Below are positions 46,084-61,000 of a stretch of DNA of 64,000 nucleotides, piece by piece. The translations under genes and the position numbers were made by a program. This DNA is from Stercorarius parasiticus (Eukaryota; Chordata; Aves; Charadriiformes; Stercorariidae). The stretch lies in the NCBI GenBank assembly GCA_013396915.1, contig VWZL01004643.1, positions 657,581 through 721,580 of the forward strand. The letters are read 5' to 3'. The notes under the pieces are model-generated. The model did not search any database. It saw only the letters and a list, made by a program, of their open reading frames with translations, and had not been told where the DNA came from. Within the stretch, counting starts at the first letter, position 1. The number at the start of each line of letters is the position of its first letter.

Positions 46084-49000
46084 TCAATGAGGCCAAAAGC
46101 ACTTCTTAGGATCAGACTTGGGCTGTTTCAGGCACTTCCCTAGCTTCTCACAGCCTGGAGGAGACCAATTCTGTTAAAAACAAACAAAAAATATATAGAA
46201 AGATGATTCATACCAAGTATCTGCTAAGCCCTAGCCCTAACCAACCCCTTTTGATCCTCACAAAGACGCTCTTATGTCCTGCTTGAAAAATGAAACTCCT
46301 CTTGCAGCTGATGCTCCTGCGGCTCATCAACTTCCCAACTCCGAACGCTATTTAAAAAAAGCTTTAGGAAAGAATATAAATCCTTCTGCAGCAGATGATT
46401 CCCTCTTGTGGGATACAGTGGTCTCTCCTGTACAAATACAGTCTGCTGGGACTCTGGTGACCCTCCTCTCTTTCCTGTAGTAGCATGGAGCAATCAGACC
46501 ATGAGGTTTTGGTGAACCCCCCAATTTTCCTGGGATCCAGAAAACAGTTCTCGTTCTCAGCACTAAGATATCCATGCACTTTCTTGAGGAAACAAGCAAA
46601 AAGCAACAGAAGGCCAAGGGTGTGAGAGAGATAAGAATGCTGGTATTTTAATGAGCATTTTGATGGATGAATTCATGAACAGATGGAGTAGGAGGCATTT
46701 ATGAGACAACTACTCCAGTGCACGCAGACCAAAATTATTTCCCTCCCTTGTTTCCAGGTCTCTTGAACTACCTCTCTCCGGCACGTGTACAACTGAGAAA
46801 CGACGTCAGCAAGAAAACCCACTGCAAACCTCAGCTTCCAAAGGGATTAATGGAGGAAGGAATTTGGGCAAAAACTTTTTGAATTTCATGGGGTTTTGTC
46901 ACTTAAAATTTGGGACTGCGGTATTGTGAATGGCAGGTCACAATTCCCATTCTGCCTTCAGAAAGCTTTTGCGTTTGTTCTCTGTCTCTCTCTCTCTCAC
47001 CGTCTATCCATCCACGGAAGACTCCTGCTGTCACCTATTAAAGGTCAGTTCAGCTCTGACCTATTGCCTTTCATTTTACTTATTTATATCCTTCAGGTCA
47101 TTCATGTTTTCTTGGAATTAAATTCCCATAGAGTAAAAGAAAAGCTTAACCCCAGAAAAAATGCCAGAGCAGGTTTCTATTCCATACAGCTGACGACAGA
47201 TGGCAGTGAGACACCAGCTATCTCTGCAGAAGGAGCAGACCACAGAGGGGAGCTTTGGCAGAAGGCACCTCACTGCACGAAGAGCTCCAGAAGGTTTAAG
47301 AACAATTAATGCTGTTTTCTAAATCCGTTTCTGAATTTGAAAACGCACAAACACTGCTGGAAATTTCAGATGCTTGACCACTCCGCAGAGGTAACAGAGA
47401 TCCACAGAAACAAATGAAATGTTTGTTCTTTTGAAAAAACCAAATTGTATCTGCTTCAGTCTCGCAGTCCAAGTCGGCTTTCCTGGATCTGTGCTGTAAG
47501 TGGTGAGAGCCCTGAGGACACCATGTGTGCTGCAAGTCAAACACGCAGACAAGCCAGCACGGCTCCACTGCACGGAGCAACTTCTACATTTCCACAGGAG
47601 GAAAACACAGCAGAACTGGCCCTCGCAGGAGCTTCATCTACACTGCTGCTGGGATACACCGCAGTTGGGCCAGCAAACACTTCCCCTGCTCAGGAGGGCT
47701 GATGCTGCTGCGCTTACATCATACAATCGTTTAGGCTGGAAAAAATCTTTACGATCATCAAGTCCAACATCAATCCCAAGACTGCAGTAGCTACAAAACG
47801 ATCCATCTACTTTGATCATGGATAAGTAAAGACAATTCTTCTCCTCTGTGCCAGTAAGGATATTAAATGCCTGTATCAAATAAAAATTTAGAAGACAGAG
47901 TTGGGCATAGTATTAGTATGTGAGATTTATCTCCCAGCATCCTCCAAAGACAGATTTTAGGCCCAATCGACCCCAGCAATACTATTACTACAGAAGGATT
48001 TGGTTATCTTCACCTCTGGTCTCAAAAGCCAATAATTTAGTGCCTGTTTATTTTAGTTTGATGACCGTGTAACTAGCCTGTTGGAAGTTTACATAGACTA
48101 GAAAACTCATAATGTAAAAAAGTTTCCTGCTGGAATTTGAACATTTCTCCCGGGATTAGAATACCACTCAGCCCACCGAGGAGGGCTTTCTGCTTCAGAT
48201 GGCCTGAATGATCTGGTTTGAGCTTGGCCAAGCGTTGGAGCAATCATTTGCTGCCTCTGCTTATAGACTAGACAGGCGTAACTGGGCTTGGCCAAGCCCT
48301 GGACATTACCATAGCCGAAGCAGAAGTGGAAGCCCATGGTCTGCAAAGCTTAGAATCATAGAATCACAGAACCATAGGGTTGGAGGGGACCTCTGAAGAT
48401 CATCTAGCCCAACCCCCCTGCCAGAGCAGGGTCACCTTAAAGCAGGTGGCACAGGAACGCCTCCAGGCGGGTTTGGGATGTCTCCAGAGACGGAGACTCC
48501 CCCACCTCTCTGGGCAGCCTGTGCCAGGGCTCTGCCATCCTCACGGGAAAGAAGTTCCTCCTCATGTTTAGGTGGAACTTCCTATGCTTCTACCCAACTG
48601 AGCTAGAACAAGGCATGCTCAGGGAGAAGACTGACTCTCATTAGCCCCAAGGAGAGGACTGGGGTACAGGACGAACTACAGGACATCCAGTCCATCACTT
48701 TTTCCATTAGGCAACACAAAGACACTGCATGTTGACAAACAGGGATACCAGATGTTTTCACAGCACCTAAACACACCACACCAGGGTAGCTGCAGAACAG
48801 CGGAGTATGCCTACACTTTTGAACCAGTTTTGGAACTGGAATTAGCACAGAAGAAACGCTCTCCCAGTGAAGGTCTCTGGCAGCAGCCAAGCACTGGGGA
48901 GAATGCCTGAACCCAAAAGGTCCCAGAGGAGCGCAGAACAGTGTTTATTAAGGGAAAAGTTGAATAATGAAAGAAAACAACACAGAAACAATGGTCCTTC

Positions 49001-52000
49001 AAATCTTTTTCCTACTTAACATCCAAACATAAAAAGATGTGACAAAGCTAAGAAAGATCTTTGCCTTCTCACTAAGGAGACACGGCTCCACACTTTGTAC
49101 TTTTCTGTCTGGCTGGAGATAGACCCTAAGCAGCAGGTACTGACTGTTTCAGAACACAGAATCATAGAATGGTTTGGGTTGGAAGGGACCTTAAATATCA
49201 TCTTCTTCCAAGCCCCCTGCCATGGGCAGGGACACCACCCACTAGACCAGAAGATTATTTCAGCATCAGAAAGATTTTTGCCTGTTACTATTTTGTGTCA
49301 GTCTAAAGACACATCGCTTTAGACTACACAAACTCTTGCCATCCGACAACTTTACCTCCTACAAACTATCCAGTTTCTTTCTCAGGTTCTCAACACAGCA
49401 AGCAGCATTTGACAGGAAAGCCAAACTGTAACTTCCTAACACGCAATTTCAAACAGAAAACAGAATTGAAAATGTCTGTCATGTTTCAAGCCATAAAGAC
49501 TTTAGAAAAGCCAGGCACGGGTGGAATTGGAGGAGACCAAGCAAGACCGAAGATCACTGAAAAAGAGCCACTAAAACAGGGGACTTTTGAGAATTGCAGA
49601 AAGGCATTAGAAAGGAGAAGAATGTACAGCTGTACATACCGCTGCATCTCTAAGGAAGGAAGCCACGGAGTTTATCACAGCATGTTGGTAGACCTAACCC
49701 CACTCGCTTTGTATGAGCTTTCCTATGCCGCTGTGTTCCACAGGTAACAAACGGCCCTCCTCCGTGGAACAACCAGACAGCCCTTCAAATGGGTGAGCGT
49801 GGGTCTCTTCTCCATCACTTCCCAGCATTAGGTGACATTTTTAAGCCTTTACAAAATATATTTTAAGCTAAGGATTCTCAAAGGCATTTATGCATTAACC
49901 ACTCACCATGACGGCCTTGTCGCACACATTAAGCTGTGGCTCCCCTGGCACCATGGTCGCTTTGTGCTGCTGGACAACGACAGATATTTGCTCCATAGCC
50001 CTTTGGTATTCATCGCTGGCAAAACTAGAATGTGAAAAAAATACAGACATTATTAAGGGGGCTGCATACACAGCATCATTACAGTGTCCACGTCACTAAG
50101 CTAGGTCAGAAGACTTTTCCTGGGCCATAGCAAAGGAGAAGAGTATGTGAACACGCAGTTGACACTAATTGCCCACAGGTCCATAGGGGAATGAAACATC
50201 TGGGCTGACAGAGTCCAGCCTGGCTGGGCCTGGAGGCTGCGGGTCTGAGATGCTCTGCTTAGGGCAGCAAGGACGGCAGATGGCCTGCCCTCCCTAGCAA
50301 AGAAGCACATGGCTCCTGGCAGATCACCTCTCAGCATGGGACTTCAGCTTTGAAAACAGCTAGTCCCAGTGGCCCCAAACGTGTCGCTTCGTAGTCAGGC
50401 AGATACGCTGCAAGAAGGTCGTGTCGACTCCCAAGGGGGATCTTGTTGGCAAAGGTGGAATGTACAAAGAAGGGTGCTCCTGGGGTTGTCCTCGAGCTGT
50501 GCCTTAAACTATTATCAAGGGAGACTTCCTAGACACAGGACAAACACCTTGCCAGACACGTTAGTACATAAACAAGTTTGCTGAGGCGATCCTTCCTGTG
50601 TGTCACCCAAGAGGTCACCCAGCTCTCTGCGTGTTCATCCTCTGCTCTTTCAAGTGCTTTTCCATAACACGAGCATCACACAGAGGCATTTATTGTAGGG
50701 AAACAAAGGTAACGTCAATACTTTGTTTTTCAAGAGTGTTCTCAAGCTAAGGGTTTCAAACACAACCGTTGGCTAGTTAAACTTCACAATCACCAAGTGA
50801 GATGAACTAATATTATGCAAACAGGAAGATGGAGGAGAAGAAGAATAGAAGTGACTTGTCCAAGACAAGAATACCTCCTCCGTTTCGCAACATCCACCCC
50901 AGGGTTCTGCCCCATCTACATTCTTCCATTACAGCTTTATTATTCCAAGCTGGGACCCATCTGTCATGCTCCAAGCCCTCATACAGGGTTATAAATTACC
51001 AGATTTTACTCCAGTAGGTACTTGTTTAAGTGGTTCAGGGTGTACTTCACTAATACTTGAAGTATTTCTAAAATGGAGGATTACTACCCAATGATCTCAT
51101 TTTGTCCATCCCGTTAAGAGTCACTTAAAAAACAGAGAGCGGCAAATCGCTTCTGAAGATAAAAGAAACAATGAAGCTTGGTCCTGACCTCAGGCTCCCT
51201 TTGCTTACAGTCCAAGCTGGCCACCAGCCCCACACTCCAGCTAATTTCCTTCTTTGAAAAACAATCACATTTCGAAGCCCAGTAATGTGCCAGCAGTTTC
51301 CAGTAAACCCTATAAATATCACATCTCGGCAACCATCCAGAGAGAAGCCGATTGTGGGGATGGGCCTGAGCTTTGCTGATAGAGAACCGGAAGGGAATTT
51401 GAAATGACAAGCTCCAGCAAACTAATCTGTTGCTCTCACACCCAGCTAGCTGTATCCTGGTGGAGAGGCTATCACCGGGACCGGCTGTGTGATCTGTATG
51501 GACCACCCTGAAATTCACACTGTTCTCGCAACGCTCCCAAATTTGCTTGCTCCTCTCCCCACGCATCCCACCTTAGCTCTCACAGCAGCCGGCTGCTGAC
51601 TCCTGCACTGCCCCAAAGACTCTGCCGAAAACAGTGGGACAGGCAGAAGCTTGGGAGCTGCCAAAGACCATCCCTGACTCACACCCTGCTGAGGACACTC
51701 AAGGCAGCAATCAGCCAGCGCTGCGTCCCAGTGGCACAATGGCCTTTCAGTTTGGTGAGATTTTATCTGGAAGCCCTCTGGTCGCATTTCAAGCGCACAG
51801 GATTGCCAGCCCGGCAGCCCGCTTGAAAAAAATCAAAACGGATTTTTAAAAGAGGCAGAGAGGGTTTAAAGCTAACCTGTGTTGACACGCAGAGGACAGT
51901 GAACACGGGAGAGCCTGCACATGGAGAGAAAAGGCTTCAGAGACAAACACAGCAAGGGAGTCTGCCTAAAACCGCAGGCGAGTACCAGGGATGCACATGG

Positions 52001-55000
52001 CATGTTCTCAGCTGGAGACTGGATGAAACAGGGCAGCCAGAAACATTTTAAAGCCTTCCATACTCTAGCGATGGAAATGGAGATGAAATGCAGTTTAGCG
52101 AGACACGTGTATTTCAGTGTTTTAGATTTTTAATGCAGCTATTGTGCCAGGATTTGAAAGCTCTTCCAAACCCGAGCTAATGACACTTTATTAAGATTCT
52201 CGTATTAAGGATTAATATGAATTAATACATATTTTAATCAATTATTAGAGTCTAACAGATACTCTAGATATCAAATCATTTAATGCTTCCCACTGCTGCT
52301 CTTGTAACTACCTAATGTGTTTATTTCTGTCACATACTTGTGTCATCTCTCCAGCATTTAAGATCTTCTTTTGGAAGTGGACCCATACGATAAACTGTTG
52401 CTGCTAACTAATTAAGCTCCACAGCATCTTTGCAAATATTTAAGTGCTAAAGAGACAGCCCAATTTCATCCATGGAAATGGCTTTTCATACATAGGATTC
52501 CAAATTAGCTATAATCTGGACAGACCCATGGAAAACACAGCTGTGGTCTGGATGAAAGATAAACAATATGTTGTCATGACTGCTGCTTTTTGCTCCAAAT
52601 ATGCCAGTCCTGTTGCAGTGAAAAAAAAAAAAAAATCTTTTTGCTATAACCTCAACTACTGCATTTATCCATGGCATTGTTGCTCATTAGCAACCTAAAA
52701 CACGTGAATGCCACAGTATAACAAAGTAGGCTCGAGCCATTCAAATCATCGTCTTGCTTTAATTCCCATGGCCAGGACAGCCGTGGCTTTTTCAGCTAGC
52801 TCAGCAGTGACAGGAAATCTTGGCCTAACCTCAGTTCCTGGTGTTTTTGAACCGCCCTCCCTGCGGCTTCTACACTTTTAGATTATTTCAGCATTTAGCA
52901 TAGGCTGAATGACTTCCCCAAAGCATGATAGAAACGGCTGGGCACATATGAAAGACTCGCACTTCTCACGTAAGCACAAAGCTGCCTAAAGCTAAAGAAC
53001 ATGTATAGATTATGCTCCGAGTCATACTGCTAACCTATAAACCTTGTCTCAGTAGGGCTTAACGTGCTCTTAAGCTGGCTAAACCTGTTGACACTAGCTT
53101 AAAACATATCCGATTGCAGCTGTCTTCCTTGCGTTGAAGTCCACGACAGTGACAGACCCCGAGTGCTGTAAGGTGTCATTCAATCCTGGAAGATCATCAC
53201 AGATCGTCTTCAGATGCCTCAACTAAACACATGAACTATGTTCCTCATCCAGACGTGTATCGAGTCTCCACGCATAGCAGGGGACCGCAGTGCCTGCCGG
53301 ATGGTACCAGCCCCGGGGCTGGCATTGACACGAAACTGGAGTCACACAGAGACAAAGCCGTGATGGCGGTGGGGGTTGGTATTGCTGTCCTGGGCCCATG
53401 GAGATCCCCATTCCGCGCTTTGATGAGCTCGGGTTTTGCTCAGACCAACCTGTTTAGCTCCACAATACGAACCAAGATCCAATATCCATGCAGCAATTTG
53501 TAAAGTATTTACTGACTGCATACACAGGGTTAAAAATGTCTCCATCCCTATGCAAGAAGGGCATTTTGAGACAAAATCCGCAAGAGAAGAGTGCCTTTAA
53601 TCTGCATGTAAGATGTGGATAATTACTTCATGGTAATCAGTCTGAGTTGTTAATGGAGCTGGGAACCTCTCTTACTCTTGCATGGAGTCCCGTCATTTTC
53701 CTGAATGCATATGCAGGCTGCAAGGGCAGGGTTTGCTACATTCTCTGTTCCAAAAAAAAAAGATGATATTATCTATACAGGTGTTTGGGCATTGTTGTCT
53801 GCATGAAGATCCAGACCGGGCTGCCTCCAGGGCATGCTGCATTTTGTATTCCAGTTCAACAATCCTGCAGAAGGAGAGCTGGGAATAGCACTGGAAGAAT
53901 GAGAGGGTGAGCAGGTGGTGTTGTGAGGAGTTTGCTAAAAGAGATCCCCCAGCGTACATGAAATTATTCCACGCTCAGAATGAGGGAACGGAGTGGACAA
54001 AGTCCAGGGTCATTACACTAATTGACACTTTACCTCCAGGAAGTCTCTGGAGATCCAATCAGGGCTGGATTGCGAGCGCAGGGTCCCAGGCACAGGTGTG
54101 GCCCGTGCTTCCTTCATTTAGTGTAATTGTGCCTTGGCAATCTGTTCCCATCTCCTCCCTCACCAAACACAACTCCAGCGTAACCTGCTCTGCTATTAAC
54201 CCCACCATGCCCTACGCTGAAATTCAGGTTTGGAAGAAGGAGGGTTTGTCGCACGCGCTGCTTTTGGTGTTAGAGCTCCGGTTTAATCTTGCAGCCGTCA
54301 GTCTTTCACCTTCAGTTCTGCTGGCATCCTGAGCTGTACAGGGAGAGGGAGACTCTCCACCGTCATAAATACACTCTCAAATAGATCAGAACCGGAGCAA
54401 ATTAAAGAGCATTTTCAGCATTTTTAAAAATCTAGATCTTGATGTTTTATATCTCGTCCTGACGATTCACGTCTGGGCACAGCGCAGCATGTCTACCCTG
54501 GGAGTGACAGGACCATGTTTTTATTGAGAGGAATGTAACAAAATGGGTATTACATATAGCGCGCTTCATAGAAACCTGACAGTGGGCTCTTAATAGGTGC
54601 TTTCAGATTTATAGCGTGTCTTACCAGACACACATCAAGTTATGAGAAGAGCAAAAAACTTGGCGAATGAAGGAATTATATTTTACTTCCTTCTCCACTG
54701 GAATTATTATAATTAAAAACATTATTTTTAATTGTGAAACACACCCAGATTCAGGTAATTTGATTTTATCTGTTATCAGTGCTGTGAGGCTGCTCAGCAC
54801 TGTAGTATCCAAGTCTCGATCTTGTCCTATTATTCAGTCTTCCTCAGTTCCTCTCTTCTATTATCAAGTTTATTTGCAATTTAAAGTCTGCACAATACAT
54901 GCGGCAGACAACAGGTTTGGGGCTCTGCTGCTTAAACATAGCAAGTTGCAAAGATCCACAGGGCCAAAGAAAACCAAAAAAGGACTCAAACGGAAGAATG

Positions 55001-58000
55001 CTGGGCTGCTCATACCGCAGTTCATCTCTTTGGTCCAGCAGCATCTGCAGGGCCCCAGCTGCAAATAACCCATACGGGGCATGTGGCCAGTCAGCCACAT
55101 GGGTACTGGAGTACTGACGATGCCTCTCACCTGTGTGGATTCTCTAATGGTGTCCACAGCCTTCCTTGCAGCAAGGAGATGCGATCATGCTGATTCTCTA
55201 CCTGGTCACCTATTTTCAGGGAAGTCGTAACTCCCCGGCTTCGAGAATCCTGCCTTTCTGCTGGATTTCATTGCAACTGACCACAGCGTTGAAATGGCAG
55301 AGGGGATAAAGGCAGAGTGACTATGTAAAGCCTTAGTCTCTGCGTGAACAGGTAACAGAAGATAGTGACTGTCCATCTGATCCTCCCGCTAGTTGCTTCA
55401 GTGGTATTTCTGAATCATCATTTAGGCAACGTGTCCTTCAGGCTGCTCTCTGAGGCTGTAGCGCTGCCTGGGCCTGTCTCTGAGGATGTCCATTTCAAAC
55501 TGCACTTTGCATTTTTGAAACCGGTTCATGTGCCTTTTTACTTCCAATATTCCTTTTTATACAGCATCACTCTAGTCTAGACAGTTACTCATGAAAATAC
55601 CTGCAGGCTGCTGGTCTGCCACGATTAAGCCCAAGTTACAGGTTGCTCAAATGGCGTGCCACAACACAGAGCGCTGATCCCGGACTGGGCAAAGAGCAGC
55701 TATCGATTGAGATGAGTTTGCCTCCATTCTTAGTCCCCAGGCTAGTGACTGTCCTCCGCAGATGTATTTTTCTTCAGCTCTCTTCCCTCCAGAGCTGGCT
55801 GCGTACCGGCTGTCACGCCTGGCTTTCATACTTCTGACGACCTTTCTGCATCCAGCCCCCGCATGGCTGATGCTCCATGTTTTTTACTGGCATCGCTGAG
55901 GCTCTTTATCCATAGCTCTCCACAGTTTCCACAGATTTAGTGTTCCTCAATACCCCCTCTCCTGTGGCAGCAGCTAACTCGCCCCTGCAATGCAGCTGGT
56001 ACCATTTCCTTCTTTTTCAAGAAGATGAGGAGTCAGCATCTCCCCTGGGCAAGATTCTGGCTCTTTGTTATACACATTTTTTTCCCCATTTTGCACCTTC
56101 TGTCTTTTCCCCACAGAGACGTTTCTGCCCTGATCAGTAAGGTGAGACTGGCAACTTTTCAATCAGATCCTTTCGCCTTTAGCTTCCCTTCAGGAGCTTC
56201 TTCCCTTCTTTTCTGGCTCCGTAACCAGTGCAATTACCTCTCTGATGATTTCCTGGATTTTCCATCTGCTTGAAATAGGCACTTGTGAGCTCTCTTGTTA
56301 ATTAATGTGTTCTAAAATCATTATGTTCATCAACCAAGCCTTATCAGTTCCATTTTATCCATAATAGTAAAATCTATTGCCCTAAGTAAAACACAGGTAT
56401 TTTGACGTTCAAAATTTAGTAAACTCTGTTTTGAACAGAGGCTAATCGCTCCAAGCAGAAGTCGCTACTAACCTGGAGTATTAACAAGGTGCGAGCACGC
56501 TGTATTTACTTGTTATTAAAGCTTTGCACCTCTGGCTCAAACCGACAAAATTTCAGAGGTTTCTGTTATAAATTCTTTTTGCAGCTTTGGAGTCTGACTC
56601 AAAGCACTCTTTCTACTTCAGTCTGCGTTAGGGATTTCGTTAACTGTATTTTAAGCTGTGCCGGCGTTTGCTATGTATTATTACTTGTGTTCTTCCTGAC
56701 TGGCAATGAAGTATTTTAGTAAAGGTGTGTATGAACAGTAATCTGCGACTTGGGTAATAAAACTGACAGCCGGTTGTGAGGATGTTACCAACAGATAATT
56801 TTACTGAATTTGTCACATACGGTCTGAATGGAGAAACAAGTTCCCTATATAGTCCTTAGCGGACACACAATACCCCAAACATAACAGAATTTAGCAAAGA
56901 TAAAGACCTATCAGATCTTTTAGTTCTACATTCTGCTAAAATTGATAACAAGGGCAACCCACAGTTTGCGTGTCTTTATACGAAGCGAAAACCCCTAGTA
57001 ATTGCATCTAGGGAGGAAACAAAATACTGCTTAGACTTAGAGAAATGCTTCTGCTTTTTGTGCTGCCTAACACACAATCTTATTTATATTTTAAAGTTGA
57101 GAGCTATAAAAAAAGATATCTATCCCACAGCTTACACAATCTCTTGGATGAAAAAAGACACAAACGGTTCGTTTCTCACTACGCAAGGACCAGATAACAA
57201 GGTAACTCTTACTTATTTAAGTGCAGTTAAATTATAATTTTTGGCAACCAAAAGCAAGATTATTTACCATTCACCACATTTCTTTGAAATATATTGCCCG
57301 TATATACCCTGGTATTGCAGGTGTTCTTATTACAAGCACCTCTCCCGACGCCAGTTTTGCCTCATCAGTACCTGTAGGCATGTTCATGCCCTACCTCATC
57401 CTGCAGCCAGAATACTAAGTTTGTCCTATGGTGTCAAGCTTCTCTCAATGCTAGGACCCCAGAGTCCTGCAGTTCTCAGGCGAGTCCTCCTCTTGCCAGG
57501 AGAGAGGGGGCTAAGAGCTTGGTAGTGAACGTATCTGATGCCAGTGCTGAGCATGTCAGGCCTGAAGGTCAACTCCAGGACAGGGATCTTGCTCCATCCA
57601 GTCTGTTGATGTGATCGTGTAAATATGCCATCACCTGGGCAAGCTCAGGCAGTGTGAGAACTCATAACATGTATTTCGCGCTGCTATGAATCCCAGCTAA
57701 CAAAATGCAAAGTCTGTGAGGCTGTTGGATTGCCAGGCTGAAGTTCCAGCCCAGACTGAGAAACATCAGTAATTATCTTTCAAGGCAAACAGGTAAACAC
57801 AACCATGTCCCTCGGCAGAAGCTGGGGTGCAGGAGGCGGTCCAGACAAAACCAGAGGGGCAATAATGAGAAGAAACAGTCACAACCCTGTTAGGAGAGTC
57901 TGTTCGTAGAGTCAGACATGCGGAGGGATGCAGGCACAGCCTTACATGAAGGGGAACATAAGTGCAGGGTGCCATATGGCTCAGAACTGCCAGACGTGTC

Positions 58001-61000
58001 CTCAACATGATGACAGGACCTGCCTGTAATTGCCTGACCGGTTTTTCCACTGCATGAAAAGTGCTCCTGTGGGAGATAAGCTTTTGCAGATATTGTTTCC
58101 AGGCAGGCTCCAGGAAATCCAGTGAACTGTGTCAGGAAGAGGAAGGACTTGTCCTGCTTCACCACAAAACCCAGAGAACTGAAAATTTTACGTGCTGTCT
58201 CTAGATCTTGAAGGACTTGCATCTTCAGTGACCCCTTTAGCAGCCAGTTCTCCATCAGAGACTGAAAAGGCTAATCCCCATGTTATGAGATGAACTGAAA
58301 TTGTAGCCCTGAAAGAGTCTCTTAGTGTCACGCAGTACCTTGTGTGCACAGTGTCACGACCCAAAGACATTTCAGATGAGATGCCTGAGCATAAGCACCC
58401 TGCAAGTCAAGAGCGTTGCCACAGTTGACTGAGCTGACTGATTTCTAGGATTCCCTGGCTCTGAGATCCCCTAGGATTCTAGCAGGAGCCCAAACATATA
58501 AGCAGTAAATCTCTCTGGAGATCCGTGTGCAGCCTGGCCTTCATGCACAGCAATAAAACCTCTTACCGGTGGTTTTGCAACGGACCCCACTCCACACTAA
58601 TGCAAATCAGGAGATATGACAGATTATTAAAACCATTTTAGGGAGAAGAAAAGGCTGTACTAAAATAAGGCATAAATGCAATAAAAAAATGAGAAAAGGC
58701 AGGCAGAGAGAACAGGGCATCGGTGTGCCATGCCGCTCCTTCACAGCCTCCTTCACAGCAGCAGAAAAACTAATAAAATCCAGTACAGACTTAACAAAGC
58801 AAAGTGGTAAATTACATAAAAGAGGGAAAGATACCAATAAATGAGGGGTGCAACGCAAACTTTTCTGAATTCTTTGGCAACAGAACGAGGCACCAGAGGA
58901 GCCAAGCTAGTGAAAGAGCTATATGATACACCCGGTTCCTCCAGGGCTGCAGGAGGATGAACAGAGGAGCCGTGGCCAACATGGACTGCGAACACACAGA
59001 AACCTCGGGCTGCAGCACGAGCAATATGAGCACACCCAGCATGTACGGACAGACAGATGCACGCTTGGAGGAGAATGCTGGATTCCCTTCTGAGAAACAT
59101 TAGTGTCGGGACTCCCAACAGGCTGTCTGCCAAGGGGGATAATTAAGCTAAATAAAAATACACAACAGCAACAGCTCCACAAATGAGTATAATTTAATTA
59201 CCACATTCGATATAGGAGACCCACTTCCCATGAGTTTTCCATTGTGACCAGAGAGGAGACAATAGCAACAGAACGTGCTGCAGAAAGGAAGATTCATTTA
59301 CTAAAAAGAGGCTTTCTATTAGGGTCTGCATATTAAACAACATCACAGCTTTCCATAATCATGTCATAATCTTGCCATAAAATTCAATCAAAGCAACAGC
59401 TTGTGAGTGTCCAAAAATCAATGGAACCGTATGAGAAATGATTGCGGATCTAACACTGGGATTTATTTCAATGCTCAATCCATGGTGGTGGTAAGGAAGA
59501 TCTAAATAACAGGGAAGCAGGTGTCCTGCAAACACCTCTTAGGGAAGAGCTCCTCTCCCTCAAATTCAGAGGAAACACGAACAGTAGGCGCGCTACAGTT
59601 CACTTAATACTACCCATTTGTTTGATTTTTGCAAAAAGAGGTCATTTCTATCCACCCATCTTCCTAAAATAAAAGAGTTGTTAAACCAAACAGGGCATAG
59701 TCTCATCTGGAATCCCAAGCCACTAGCATAGTTTCACTGAGCTGAATTTAAAATGCAGGAGCTGCAGATTTGCTTTATTCATTAGTGCTGAAATGCAATA
59801 GAAAGCGAGAGCTAACATGCTGGGCTTCGGAAGACTTTATACACTGCGTAATGCACCTCTAGGGTGCTCGTCTGTTAAGTGAGAGAGAAGTGAAAATATT
59901 TTTCCTCCCCTTCTCTCTCTAGTGAAAACACTTAGTGGACAGCTCAGGCTCGGTTCTTTTGAAAGTAATGGAGCGAGTGTATCCACTCAATTATTTAAAA
60001 CAGTTGAGTAATTGCAGTCCTGTCAGCTCAGAAGACATCTCTCTGGTTAAAGCTGCTGCACAAAACCATTTCTGTGCAGACGATCACAGTACCACTAGTT
60101 TTCTCTTTATTTATTTCCACATTCTCCGAGTCAGAGCCACTGGTGAGGGCTGAGGCCGCGTGCCCCCATTTGCAGCTGGTTTTGCTGCAGGGTAAAACTC
60201 AGTGAGTAGAAGGAAGGATGGATGGAGGTAGGGACACCTCGGGAGCTTTTTTGGAGGTGGCAGGTTTATACGTGGGCTGTGCTGTCTGATGACTACATAA
60301 ATCTTTACAGAAATCTCTCAGGGCATGGTGTGTGCCGTAGATAAGTGTTAGAATGGTAGGCTTATAGGAAAATGGATTCAGACAGCCAGGAGAGTCCAAG
60401 GATGGAAGAGGATTGGGCACAAAGTCCTCTTGCTGAAGACCCCCTGGAGAAGCTCCTTTAGCAGAGTCTAGAAGATTGGAAGGTTACCACATTTGCTTCC
60501 ACAGATTCCAATGCACAGAGGAAAAACACCGCAGAGTATGCGAAGACCACTAGATGTTTCTTCCCTACCCCCAAAACACGCAGAGAATCACAGCTCCAAT
60601 GCACACGCTCATCAGCACCACTGCTTTATTCCACAGCTGCCCTGAGCTCAGTCCTGTCCTGTCCAAAAGTGTGTGTTTTCCCTCCTCCATCAGGGGTGGT
60701 AGGACACAGAACCAAAACGACCAGACTCACAAGTTGAGCCGTGGACATGTGCGCATCCATCTAACCCGATCATCTGAAAACGAAGGTTTGTTCCTTCCTT
60801 TTTACTACTCTCACCAGTAACGGCTTTCTGGGACAGTTTTCAAGCAGATTGCAAGAAACAACTACCAAGGCCAATGAACTATATAAAGCATACACTGAGA
60901 ATGCTGAGAATTTTCACATCTTCCTTAACTGGCTCACCTTAATGGGTACTTCTCTCCAGGGTCCCTCCCCAAGTGGAAAAGCAGCGGCAGGGTAGTGTGC

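Noticed and set aside
50101..50340. Open minus-strand frame just upstream of GALNS exon 13
   Set aside because: It lies in intron 12, does not extend GALNS homology, and GALNS exon 13 already joins exon 12 in phase without it.
54870..55157. Minus-strand frame containing TGE-like words, considered as a zinc-finger fragment
   Set aside because: No C2H2 spacing is present and no splice-bounded exon could be made; it looks like random intronic sequence.
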